Positions 1 through 5,721 of a stretch of 5,721 nt of DNA are shown here, piece after piece. A program made the position numbers and the translations under genes. Under the pieces are notes generated by a model that saw only the letters and a list, made by a program, of their open reading frames with translations, made no database searches and had not been told where the DNA came from. Where the stretch lies: positions 1 through 5,721 of the forward strand of contig JAFZRB010000249.1 in the NCBI GenBank assembly GCA_017620115.1, in the 5' to 3' direction. The DNA is from Clostridia bacterium. Lineage in GTDB: Bacteria > Bacillota > Clostridia > Christensenellales > Aristaeellaceae. How positions within the stretch are numbered: the first letter of the stretch is position 1; each line of letters starts with the position of its first letter.

Positions 1-2
1 GC

Positions 3-725
3 GCGGCCGACGCGCTGGCTGCCTCGAAGGAATGGCGCGCGCGGGAGCTGAAGCTGATCGCCCGCTCGGACGAGGCCTGGTATCCCTCAGAGGTGGAGGT
101 CGGCGCGGTGAAGGCCATCGACCCGGCGCTGCGCGTGCGCGCGATCCCGGCCTATCTGTTCGACGGAAGCGATCCCGCGCCCTACGACGCGGCAAGCCGG
201 CGCGATGTGATGTTCGTGGGCGGCTTCGCGCACGATCCCAACGTGGACGCCGCGCGCTGGCTGCATGACGAAATATGGCCTCTTGTGAAAGACCGGACGG
301 GCGATATGCGCGTGTTCGTCATCGGTTCAAAGCCCCCGCAGGAGGTGCTCGACATGAACGAGGGCCGCTTTGTGGTGACCGGGCCGGTATCCGACGAAGA
401 ACTCGACCGCTATTACCACACCTGCCGCATGGCCGTGGTGCCGCTGCGCTATGGCGCGGGCATCAAGGGCAAGGTGGTGGAAGCCATGTACCACCGGCTG
501 CCGGTGCTGACCACGACGACCGGCGCGGAGGGCATTCCCTGCGGCGCGGAGGCGCTGCCCACGGCGGACGACGCGGCGGGCTTTGCCGAGTCGCTCGCGC
601 GGCTCTACGCGGACGAGGCGGCGCTGAACGCCATGTCCGCGCGTTATGAGCGATTCATTGAGGAGACTTATTCAGAAAAACGCGCCGCTGAAACGCTCAG
701 CCCGGAATTCGACGGCTGGCGATGA
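3..725 (+). CDS. Glycosyltransferase, GT-B fold (GT4-like), C-terminal part, 5' truncated
   Basis: The reading frame is open from the first full codon at base 3 to TGA at 723-725, so the N-terminus lies outside the window. A GTG at 93 is internal, not a credible start, because coding sequence continues upstream of it. 240 residues are visible. Residues about 18-33 (LIARSDEAWYPSEVE) look like the helix and loop that close the acceptor domain. From about residue 66 there is a nucleotide-sugar-binding Rossmann half: FVGGFAHDPNVDAARWL (about 71-87), VFVIGSKPP (about 104-112), then VVPLRYGAGIKGKVVEAM (about 145-162). The last is the glycine-rich, glutamate-containing donor-site motif of the Glyco_trans_1_4/GT4 group. 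In this family a sugar is moved from a nucleotide-activated donor to a glycan, lipid or protein. Donor and acceptor cannot be read here. It may be the last domain of a larger multidomain transferase. The downstream small gene is on the same strand 39 bases away and may be co-transcribed. Confidence 0.88.
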   Translation, partial: AADALAASKEWRARELKLIARSDEAWYPSEVEVGAVKAIDPALRVRAIPAYLFDGSDPAPYDAASRRDVMFVGGFAHDPNVDAARWLHDEIWPLVKDRTGDMRVFVIGSKPPQEVLDMNEGRFVVTGPVSDEELDRYYHTCRMAVVPLRYGAGIKGKVVEAMYHRLPVLTTTTGAEGIPCGAEALPTADDAAGFAESLARLYADEAALNAMSARYERFIEETYSEKRAAETLSPEFDGWR

Positions 726-750
726 CCGGCGGCGCCGCGACACGGAAAAC

Positions 751-755
751 GGAGG
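751..755 (+). promoter_or_regulatory. Ribosome binding site GGAGG for the small GTG-started gene
   Basis: A perfect GGAGG lies 9 bases upstream of the GTG at 765. It is the main evidence that this start is used, and it favours this frame over the overlapping Arg/Ala-rich frame that begins at ATG 722. Confidence 0.6.
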
Positions 756-764
756 ATCCTGCCT

Positions 765-920
765 GTGAGGCGTTTGTTGAGAAATCGGTATATACGGGCG
801 GCGCTGATCGCGCTGCTGATCCTGGCGCTCACGCCCCTCGTCCGCGCGCGCGTGTTCGGCCTCGAGCCGAAGCTGCTGCCGATGCAGCGCTCCGCCGCGA
901 CGCAGGCGGACGCGCCCTAA
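765..920 (+). CDS. Small hypothetical membrane or secreted peptide, 51 aa
   Basis: I do not recognise a family. The frame runs from GTG (765) to TAA (918-920). The N-terminus is strongly basic (MRRLLRNRYIR). A hydrophobic run follows at about residues 12-26 (AALIALLILALTPLV). The tail of about 25 residues is soluble (RARVFGLEPKLLP, then an Ala/Gln/Asp-rich end). This reads as an N-terminal signal anchor with the tail outside the cell, or as a signal peptide with possible cleavage near VRA (about residues 26-28). Third codon positions are mostly G/C, as in neighbouring genes, which supports real coding. It sits 39 bases after the glycosyltransferase stop on the same strand and ends 75 bases before the converging esterase stop, so it is probably the last gene of the glycosyltransferase unit. 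It could be a remnant of a longer protein, but the clean ribosome binding site argues against that. Confidence 0.5.
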   Translation: MRRLLRNRYIRAALIALLILALTPLVRARVFGLEPKLLPMQRSAATQADAP

Positions 921-931
921 AAAGACAGTTC

Positions 932-967
932 CCCGCGCGAGCGGCACGATGATGCCGCCCGCGCGGG
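932..967 (-). terminator. Strong GC hairpin between converging genes, probable terminator
   Basis: The outer arms CCCGCGCG (932-939) and CGCGCGGG (960-967) pair perfectly. Inside them CGGCA (942-946) pairs with TGCCG (953-957) around a six-base loop, with an AG/CC internal mismatch between the two stems. Read on the minus strand, the hairpin follows the esterase stop (995) by 27 bases and is followed, about 6 bases past the stem, by TCTTTTT (919-925). The U tract is therefore displaced and the terminator is imperfect. On the plus strand there is no U tract, though the hairpin could still slow transcription coming from the glycosyltransferase side. Confidence 0.5.
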
Positions 968-994
968 AAACCATATCGTCTTGACGCCGGGCAA

Positions 995-1774
995 TTACTT
1001 GGCGAGCCACTTCAGCACGTTCTGAATCTGCTCGTCCCAGTATTTCCACTGATGGTCGCCCGCGGATTCGGTATACGTCAGCTTATAGCCCAGCTTCTGC
1101 AGATGATCGCGCATGGCGATGTTGGCCGGATACAGGCCGTCCTCCGTGCCGCACCACTGGAAGATTTCCGGCAGCGGCTTGCCGGACGCCTTCAGCTCCT
1201 CCGCCGCGGCGAACAGGTCGTTGAAGGAGCCCTTGATCTTGTCCACCGGGCCGAAGATCGTGTCCCAGTAGCTCAGGCGGAATTTGTTCAGCGGCTCGGC
1301 CAGCCCGGCCACGTCCAGCGCGCCGGAGAGCGTCGCCACGCGGGAGAACGTCTCGCTGGCTCTGAGGCCCAGCTTCAGCGCGCCGTAGCCGCCCATCGAA
1401 AGCCCCGCCGCCCAGGTGTGCTCGCGCTTGGGCGACATGTTCGGGAAGAAATCGCGGCAGACGGCCGGCAGCTCTTGGGAGATATACGTCCAGTAATTCA
1501 TGCCCGTCGCCGTGTCGGTGTACCAGGCGCGATGCGTGCAGGGCATGACCACGGCGATGCCCATGTCGGCCGCGTAGCGCTCGATGGAGGTGCGACGCTG
1601 CCAGATGGTGTGGTCGTCGCTCAGGCCGTGTAGCAGATACAGCGTGGGATACTTGCCCCGGCGGGCTTTTCCCTCCATGCCGATCTGGCCGGTGGTGCGC
1701 TGGGGCAGGATCACGTCCATCTGGACGCACATGCCCAGAACGTTGGAGAAGAAATCGGTGTGAAGCAGAGCCAT
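995..1774 (-). CDS. Esterase, alpha/beta hydrolase of the EstA/FrmB (esterase D, PF00756) type, 259 aa
   Basis: This is probably a cytoplasmic serine esterase that cleaves short-chain acyl esters. Related proteins are annotated as tributyrin esterase or S-formylglutathione hydrolase. The start MALLHTDFFSNVLG is chosen because an AGGAGG precedes it and because the N-terminal strand pattern fits the family. The same frame stays open far upstream, but only as antisense of the next gene. Visible catalytic parts are the oxyanion-hole motif LLHGLSDDHTIW (about residues 47-58), the nucleophile elbow GLSMGGYGA with Ser126, Asp212 in GTEDGLY and His241 in GDHQW. There is no signal peptide or membrane segment. 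Length is normal for the family. With no glutathione-dependent formaldehyde dehydrogenase nearby, a general carboxylesterase or deacetylase role is likelier than formaldehyde detoxification, but the substrate is not determined. It is divergent from the DUF362 gene across 45 bp and converges on the small gene at its left. Confidence 0.9.
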   Translation of the reverse strand: MALLHTDFFSNVLGMCVQMDVILPQRTTGQIGMEGKARRGKYPTLYLLHGLSDDHTIWQRRTSIERYAADMGIAVVMPCTHRAWYTDTATGMNYWTYISQELPAVCRDFFPNMSPKREHTWAAGLSMGGYGALKLGLRASETFSRVATLSGALDVAGLAEPLNKFRLSYWDTIFGPVDKIKGSFNDLFAAAEELKASGKPLPEIFQWCGTEDGLYPANIAMRDHLQKLGYKLTYTESAGDHQWKYWDEQIQNVLKWLAK

Positions 1775-1819
1775 ATTTGTGTTATCCTCCTCTGTGCGTT
1801 TTTGTGAAAGGAAATCGCC
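1775..1819. other. 45-bp divergent intergenic region, esterase / DUF362 gene
   Basis: This gap holds both ribosome binding sites: AGGAGG for the esterase and AAAGGA (1807-1812) for the DUF362 gene, 7 bases before its ATG. I could not find a convincing -35/-10 pair for either direction. With so little room, the promoters must overlap the start of the opposite coding sequence or depart from the sigma-70 consensus. Confidence 0.5.
1786..1791 (-). promoter_or_regulatory. Ribosome binding site AGGAGG fixing the esterase start
   Basis: CCTCCT on the plus strand reads AGGAGG on the minus strand, 11 bases upstream of the ATG whose last complement base is 1774. It decides the start against the in-frame extension that would run to about base 3031 through the opposing gene. 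Confidence 0.75.
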
Positions 1820-2956
1820 ATGTCCATTCAGTCTGTCGTTCGCTGTGAATCCTACGACCAGTCCGTCATGAACGAAACCGTCGCGCGCCATTTCGAGGCG
1901 CTGAAGGTTGCAGAGCTGCTCTCCCCCGGCACGCGCGCGCTCATCAAACCCAACCTCATCGCCGCGCGAAAGCCCGAGTCGGCGGCCACGACGCACCCCG
2001 CGCTGATCCGCGCCGTGGCGCTGTGGCTGCGCGAACGGGGCGTCGAAAGCATCGCGCTGGCCGACAGCCCGGGCGGGCTGTACACGCCCTCCATCCTCGA
2101 GACGGTGTATGCCGCGTCGGGTATGAAGGCGCTCGGCGACGTCGTCGAGCTGAACCGCGATACGGGCTTCCAGACACGCGCCTGTCCACCGGACTTTGAG
2201 AACGCCTCGTTCAACCTCATCAACCCGGTGTGCCAGGCCGATCTCATCATCGACATCGCCAAGCTCAAGACTCATTCCATGACGCGGCTCTCGGCGGGCG
2301 TGAAAAACCTGTTCGGCTGCATCCCGGGCCTGCAGAAGCCCGAGCTGCACTACAAGCACCCCAACATCGCGGGTTTCTCGAACATGCTGATCGAGCTGGC
2401 GAAGCTGGTCGCCCCGCAGGTGACGCTGATCGACGCCGTCGACTGCATGGAGGGCGACGGCCCCACCGGCGGCACGGTGCGCCGCCTGGGCCTCACGCTG
2501 GCCTCGCGCGACGTGTTCGCGCAGGACTGGTTCGCCGCGACGCTCATGGGCATCGACCCGGAGAGCGTCGGGATGCTCGCGCGGGCGAAGGCGCGCGGCT
2601 GGCTCGATCCGGACGCCATCGAACTGACGGGCGACGCGCCCGTCTATGCCGATCCACCCTTCATCCTTCCGGAAACCACCAGCGTGGACTTCACGGGCTT
2701 TCTGCCCGCCTTCCTGCGCGCGCCAGCGCGAAAGGCGCTGGGCCGACTCCTGAAGCCCCTGCCGAAGGTCGATCCGAAGAAGTGCGTAGGCTGCGGCCGC
2801 TGCGCCGAGAGCTGCCCCGCGCACATCATCAGGATCGAAAACCATAAGGCTAAATTCACCGCGAAGGGCTGCATCTCCTGCTTCTGCTGCCAGGAAATGT
2901 GCCCGGCGCACGCCATTTCCGTGAAGCGCATTTTCGGCGGCCGAACAAGCGGTTAA
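1820..2956 (+). CDS. DUF362 protein with C-terminal 2x[4Fe-4S] ferredoxin domain, 378 aa
   Basis: The N-terminal about 290 residues are a DUF362 domain, a family common in anaerobes whose reaction is not established. Conserved stretches are LIKPNLIAAR (about 41-50), LADSPGG (about 80-86), DIAKLKTHSMTRLSAGVKNL (about 145-164) and CMEGDGPTGG (about 209-218). The C-terminus is a bacterial-type ferredoxin fold with two Cys motifs. The first is CVGCGRCAESCP (Cys322, 325, 328, 332). The second is CISCFCCQEMCP (Cys351, 354, 357, 361, with an extra Cys356). Each CxxCxxCxxxCP supplies the ligands to hold one [4Fe-4S] cluster in the usual crossed pattern. No signal peptide or membrane segment is seen, so it is cytoplasmic and probably takes part in electron transfer or a redox-linked step. 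ATG 1820 is supported by AAAGGA 7 bases upstream. The stop TAA overlaps the stop of the opposing transporter gene. Confidence 0.9.
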   Translation: MSIQSVVRCESYDQSVMNETVARHFEALKVAELLSPGTRALIKPNLIAARKPESAATTHPALIRAVALWLRERGVESIALADSPGGLYTPSILETVYAASGMKALGDVVELNRDTGFQTRACPPDFENASFNLINPVCQADLIIDIAKLKTHSMTRLSAGVKNLFGCIPGLQKPELHYKHPNIAGFSNMLIELAKLVAPQVTLIDAVDCMEGDGPTGGTVRRLGLTLASRDVFAQDWFAATLMGIDPESVGMLARAKARGWLDPDAIELTGDAPVYADPPFILPETTSVDFTGFLPAFLRAPARKALGRLLKPLPKVDPKKCVGCGRCAESCPAHIIRIENHKAKFTAKGCISCFCCQEMCPAHAISVKRIFGGRTSG

Positions 2957-3519
2957 AACGCCACCAGCAGCCCCACGACGGCCCCCGCCGCGATGAACAG
3001 CACCGGATGCAGGCCCTTCGTCTTTTTCCACTGCGTAAGCGCGAACAGCGCGGCGAACAGCAGGAGCGCCTTCCAGCTGACCAGCGTGAAGAGGCTGCCC
3101 GGCTCGCCGGTGAGCACCGCCATGCGGAACACGGAAAAGCCCGCGGCCGCGATGAGCCCGGTCACGGCGGGACGCAGCCCGGTGAACACGTTCTCAACGG
3201 TGGGATTGTTCTTATACTGCTGCAGCACCCTGTAGATGAGCATGATGATGATGACCGAGGGCGCCACCAGCGACAGCGTGGCGACGATGCCGCCGGGCAC
3301 GCCCGCCACGGTGTAACCCACATAGGTGGCCATATTCACGCCCAGCGGACCGGGCGTGGATTCCGAGATGGCGACCATGTTGGCCAGCATTTCGGTGGTA
3401 AACCACGCGGGGTGGCTTTCGCTCATGCGCGCGAGGAAGGGCAGCGTGGCCAGCCCGCCGCCCACGGCGAACAGGCCCGCCTTGAAGAACTCGAAAACCA
3501 GCCACAGGATGTCGCTCAT
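2953..3519 (-). CDS. Chromate transporter family protein (short CHR), second subunit, 188 aa
   Basis: Single-domain CHR membrane protein (PF02417 type). It carries the family landmarks FFKAGLFAVGGGLATLPFL (about 11-29), ESTPGPLGVNMATYVGY (about 53-69) and GGIVATLSLVAPS (about 76-88), followed by several hydrophobic spans to a hydrophobic C-terminus. It aligns without gaps to its upstream partner over residues about 12-124, so the two are paralogues. Its ATG overlaps the partner's TGA as ATGA (3516-3519). The region just upstream has only a weak, distant GGGAAAGG, so translation is probably coupled. Short CHR pairs, such as the YwrA/YwrB type of Bacillus, are known to act together to export chromate, apparently with opposite topologies. 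Whether chromate is the physiological substrate here is unknown, and another oxyanion is possible. The TAA stop lies in a TTAA shared with the opposing DUF362 gene. Confidence 0.88.
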   Translation of the reverse strand: MSDILWLVFEFFKAGLFAVGGGLATLPFLARMSESHPAWFTTEMLANMVAISESTPGPLGVNMATYVGYTVAGVPGGIVATLSLVAPSVIIIMLIYRVLQQYKNNPTVENVFTGLRPAVTGLIAAAGFSVFRMAVLTGEPGSLFTLVSWKALLLFAALFALTQWKKTKGLHPVLFIAAGAVVGLLVAF

Positions 3520-4055
3520 TTGCGCTCACGCACCTTTCCCATCACGAAGCCGAACAGGCCCGCTCCCAGCGTCACCCAGATGGGCGACGCACCCAGCAGC
3601 GCCACGATCGCGAACGCGAGCACGCACAGCGCGATGCCCGCCGCGTCCTTCACGCTTTTCTTCGCCAGCTTGACCACCGACGAGGCGATCAGCGCGGACA
3701 CGGCCACGCGGATGCCCGCGAATGCGCGCGCGACATAGGGATTGCTCATGAACGGGCTGAGCGCCATGGCGACGACGGTGATGATGAGGATCGAGGGCGA
3801 TATGACGCCCAGCGTGGTCACGATGCCGCCGATCACGCCGCGGCGGCGATAGCCCACGAAGGTGGCGGTGTTGACCGCGATGACGCCGGGCGTGCACTGG
3901 CCGATGGCGTAGCAGTCCAGCAGCTCCTCGTCGGTCGCCCAGTGGAACCGGTTCACGACCTCCCGCTGGAGCATGGGCAGCATGGCGTACCCCCCGCCGA
4001 AGGTGAATAGGCCGATCCGGAAAAACGCGCCGTACATTTCAAGCAGTTCCTTCAT
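3516..4055 (-). CDS. Chromate transporter family protein (short CHR), first subunit, 179 aa
   Basis: Single-domain CHR protein (PF02417 type) of the inner membrane. Motifs are FFRIGLFTFGGGYAMLPML (about 11-29), IGQCTPGVIAVNTATFVGY (about 51-69) and GGIVTTLGVISPS (about 76-88). Further hydrophobic segments lie near residues 90-100, 110-127, 140-156 and 158-172, and the tail is basic (GKVRERK). At half the size of full-length ChrA, it is expected to work with the coupled downstream paralogue as a heteromeric anion exporter. The ATG at 4055 is preceded by GGGAGGG (4061-4067, about 5-6 bases away), a strong ribosome binding site. A near-consensus promoter lies 30 bases further upstream, so this gene heads a two-gene operon separate from the phosphorylase gene. 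No regulator gene is adjacent. Confidence 0.9.
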   Translation of the reverse strand: MKELLEMYGAFFRIGLFTFGGGYAMLPMLQREVVNRFHWATDEELLDCYAIGQCTPGVIAVNTATFVGYRRRGVIGGIVTTLGVISPSILIITVVAMALSPFMSNPYVARAFAGIRVAVSALIASSVVKLAKKSVKDAAGIALCVLAFAIVALLGASPIWVTLGAGLFGFVMGKVRERK

Positions 4056-4084
4056 GAAAACCCTCCCAAGACAGGTTTTTTATC

Positions 4085-4113
4085 ATTGTAACGCAAAAAG
4101 AACCCGGCGTCAA
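4085..4113 (-). promoter_or_regulatory. Sigma-70-type promoter of the chromate transporter pair
   Basis: Reading the minus strand, TTGACG (complement of 4108-4113) and TACAAT (complement of 4085-4090) are separated by exactly 17 bases. Each hexamer differs from consensus at one position. Transcription would start about 7 bases past the -10, near 4078, giving a leader of roughly 20-25 bases that includes the GGGAGGG ribosome binding site. The -35 lies inside the preceding terminator hairpin. Confidence 0.72.
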
Positions 4114-4133
4114 TCGCGACGTCGGGCTCTTTT
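4096..4133 (-). terminator. Rho-independent terminator of glycogen phosphorylase, symmetric
   Basis: Plus-strand arms AAAAGAACCCGGCGTC (4096-4111) and GACGTCGGGCTCTTTT (4118-4133) pair over 16 positions with one A/C mismatch and one G-T wobble, around a six-base loop. The minus-strand transcript ends its stem in CTTTTTG, giving a proper U tract, 10 bases after the phosphorylase TGA (4144-4146). The A/T ends make it symmetric, so it could also stop transcription arriving on the plus strand. Confidence 0.85.
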
Positions 4134-4143
4134 GCGCATTGCG

Positions 4144-5721
4144 TCAAACGTTCCAGATGTCTTTCGCGTATTCCCTGATGGTGCGGTCGGAGGAGAATTT
4201 TCCGGCCGAGGCCACGTTCACGAGGCATTTTCTGGCAAACGCCCGCGGATCGGCGGCGTAATCGCGGTTCACGAGCAGCTTGGCTTCCAGATAAGGCCGG
4301 AAATCCTTCAACACGAAGTAGTGATCCGGCTTATGCCAGCTCGCGCCGTCCAAAATGGCCGTATAGAGCTCCTTCAGGCCGCCGTCCTCGTCCGGGAAGG
4401 TGCCGTCGACGAGCGCGTCCAGAACGCGCCGGATCAGCTTGTCCTTCTTATAGATCGCGCGGGGCTTGTAGGTATCCCTGATGGCGTTCAGCTCGTCGAC
4501 CGTCGCGCCGAATATATAGTTGTTCTCGCGCCCGGCCTCCTCCACGATCTCCACGTTCGCCCCGTCGAAGGTGCCCAGCGTGACCGCGCCGTTCAGCATC
4601 AGCTTCATGTTGCCGGTGCCGCTGGCCTCGGTGCCCGCGGGCGAGATCGGCTCGCTCACGTCGGCGGCAGGGATGATCTTCTCAGCCCAGGAGCAGTTGT
4701 AGTTCTGAACGAACACGACTTTCAGCTTATCGTTCGTCTCGGGATCGCCGTTCACCTTGTCCGCGATCATATTCACGAGCCGGATGACGCTCTTGGCCCG
4801 GTCGTAGCCCGGCGCGGCCTTCGCGCCGAAGATATAGGCCGTGGGCGTGAAATTCCTGATCGTGCCGTCTTTCAGGCCGTACCAGATGGCCAGCAGCGAC
4901 AGCGCGTTCATGAACTGGCGCTTGTATTCGTGCAGGCGCTTGATCTGAACGTCAAACATCATGTCCGGATCCAGCTTAACGCCCTCGCGCCGCTCGATCT
5001 CCGCGCACAGCTGCGCCTTCTTTTCGCGCTTTACGGCGCGGAACTCATCGCACAGCTTCTCGTCGATCAGGGGCTTCAGCTTTGCCAGCTCGTCGAGGTC
5101 GGCGAGGAAGCCGCCGCCGATTTTGCCCGCGATCAACGCGGACAGCTCCGGATTGCACAGGCCCAGCCAGCGGCGCTGGGTGATGCCGTTGGTCTTGTTC
5201 TGGAAGCGCTCCGGCCACACGGCGTACCAGTCGGCGAACACGTCGTTTTTGAGAATTTCAGAATGCAGCGCAGCCACGCCGTTGGTGGCGTGGGTGGCGT
5301 ACACGGCCAGCTGCGCCATGTGGACGCGCTTTCCCTCGATCACGCAGCGCGTGGGCAGCACGGGAAGGCCCTTCGCGGCCATGTCGGCCTGGAAGCGGGC
5401 GTCGATGCGCTTCATGATGTCCACAATGTCCGGGCACACTGTGCGCAGCAGCGCGAGATCCCACTTTTCGAGGGCCTCCTGCATGACGGTGTGGTTGGTG
5501 TAGGCAAAGGTATCCCGGGCAATGAGGAAAGCATCCTCGAAGGAAACGCCGTCCTCACCCAGCAGGCGGATCAGTTCCGGAATGGCCATGGTCGGATGGG
5601 TATCATTCAGCTGGGCGGCCACTTCTTTGGAGAAGAAGGAATAATCACTGCCATGACGCTTCCGGTAGGAACGAAGGATGTCCTGCATCGTGGCGGAGAC
5701 GAGGACATACTGCTGTTTGAC
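4144..5721 (-). CDS. glgP: Glycogen/maltodextrin phosphorylase, C-terminal part, 5' truncated
   Basis: This PLP enzyme releases glucose 1-phosphate from the non-reducing ends of alpha-1,4-glucans in the cytoplasm. 525 residues are visible of a protein usually near 800. The frame is open to the right edge, starting VKQQYVLVSATMQDILR, a conserved internal segment, so the ATG at 5688 is not the start. In order (visible numbering) come QLNDTHPTMAIPEL (about 37-50), TNHTVMQEALEKW (about 75-87), NKTNGITQRRWL (about 175-186) and VQIKRLHEYKRQ (about 258-269). The last carries the phosphate-site Lys/Arg/Lys of the family. FGAKAAPGY (about 298-306) follows, then the PLP signature EASGTGNMKLMLNG (about 365-378) with the Schiff-base Lys373 (codon 4603-4605). 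It ends in the usual REYAKDIWNV. One departure is SEPIS where the family normally has SEQIS, just before the signature. GlgP versus MalP cannot be told without the N-terminus. A terminator follows the TGA immediately. Confidence 0.95.
   Translation of the reverse strand, partial: VKQQYVLVSATMQDILRSYRKRHGSDYSFFSKEVAAQLNDTHPTMAIPELIRLLGEDGVSFEDAFLIARDTFAYTNHTVMQEALEKWDLALLRTVCPDIVDIMKRIDARFQADMAAKGLPVLPTRCVIEGKRVHMAQLAVYATHATNGVAALHSEILKNDVFADWYAVWPERFQNKTNGITQRRWLGLCNPELSALIAGKIGGGFLADLDELAKLKPLIDEKLCDEFRAVKREKKAQLCAEIERREGVKLDPDMMFDVQIKRLHEYKRQFMNALSLLAIWYGLKDGTIRNFTPTAYIFGAKAAPGYDRAKSVIRLVNMIADKVNGDPETNDKLKVVFVQNYNCSWAEKIIPAADVSEPISPAGTEASGTGNMKLMLNGAVTLGTFDGANVEIVEEAGRENNYIFGATVDELNAIRDTYKPRAIYKKDKLIRRVLDALVDGTFPDEDGGLKELYTAILDGASWHKPDHYFVLKDFRPYLEAKLLVNRDYAADPRAFARKCLVNVASAGKFSSDRTIREYAKDIWNV

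Noticed and set aside
93..725. GTG at 93 as the start of a complete 210-residue glycosyltransferase
   Set aside because: Coding sequence with family-like residues continues upstream to the window edge, and a 210-residue product would lack the acceptor domain of a GT-B enzyme.
722..952. 76-residue plus-strand frame starting at ATG 722, overlapping the glycosyltransferase stop as ATGA
   Set aside because: The overlap looks like coupling, but there is no good ribosome binding site, the product is a low-complexity Ala/Arg-rich string, and it runs in another frame over the better-supported GTG gene at 765-920 and into the hairpin.
2230..2847. Long plus-strand Arg/His-rich frame inside the DUF362 gene, and similar frames inside the transporter and esterase genes
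   Set aside because: These have the Arg/Ala/Gly/His-rich composition typical of off-frame reading of GC-rich genes, have no recognisable domains or ribosome binding sites, and overlap strongly supported genes.
995..3031. A 678-residue minus-strand frame that includes the esterase but begins far upstream
   Set aside because: The part upstream of 1774 is antisense to the well-supported DUF362 gene, is Arg/Ala/His-rich with no recognisable domain, and the esterase has its own AGGAGG and a family-typical N-terminus at 1774. The long opening is an effect of high GC.
4144..5688. ATG at 5688 as the start of the phosphorylase
   Set aside because: The frame stays open to base 5721 with the conserved VKQQYVLVSAT stretch, and the enzyme would lack its first roughly 270 residues. 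The gene is cut by the window, not short.
1..5721. An undescribed defence, mobile or biosynthetic system
   Set aside because: All large genes belong to recognisable families with housekeeping or transport roles, there are no direct or inverted repeats marking an element, and composition is even across the window.

Overview
The window is ordinary, gene-dense chromosomal DNA. It is GC-rich (clearly above 60% by eye), with strong G/C bias at third codon positions. Several starts carry good GGAGG-type ribosome binding sites. Together with a clostridial-type glycogen phosphorylase, a two-gene (split) chromate-transporter family pair and a DUF362 protein with a bacterial ferredoxin tail, this suggests a high-GC anaerobic Firmicute (Clostridia-like). 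That placement is inference and cannot be fixed from this sequence alone. I see no tRNA, rRNA, CRISPR array, insertion sequence, attachment site or origin.

Layout from left to right. (1) 3-725 (+): C-terminal 240 residues of a GT-B fold glycosyltransferase, cut by the window edge. (2) 765-920 (+): a 51-residue single-span membrane or secreted peptide with a GTG start and a well-placed GGAGG. (3) 932-967: a strong hairpin between the converging units. (4) 995-1774 (-): an esterase of the EstA/FrmB (PF00756) alpha/beta hydrolase type with a complete catalytic triad. (5) 1820-2956 (+): a DUF362 protein with two [4Fe-4S] motifs, divergent from the esterase across only 45 bp. (6) 2953-3519 and 3516-4055 (-): two short chromate-transporter family proteins, translationally coupled by ATGA. 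The distal one converges on the DUF362 gene so tightly that both stop codons share one TTAA. (7) 4085-4133: a near-consensus promoter for the transporter pair, whose -35 box sits inside the terminator of the upstream gene. (8) 4144-5721 (-): C-terminal 525 residues of glycogen/maltodextrin phosphorylase, cut by the right edge.

The genes do not form one pathway. The minus-strand transporter pair is separated from the phosphorylase by a terminator-promoter junction and is probably its own transcription unit. The esterase and the DUF362 gene are each likely to be transcribed alone. I did not find convincing evidence of an undescribed multi-gene system. The most distinctive points are the small GTG-started peptide, the terminator/promoter overlap, the shared TTAA stop and a Gln-to-Pro change near the phosphorylase active site. 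Every gap between genes is under 100 bases.
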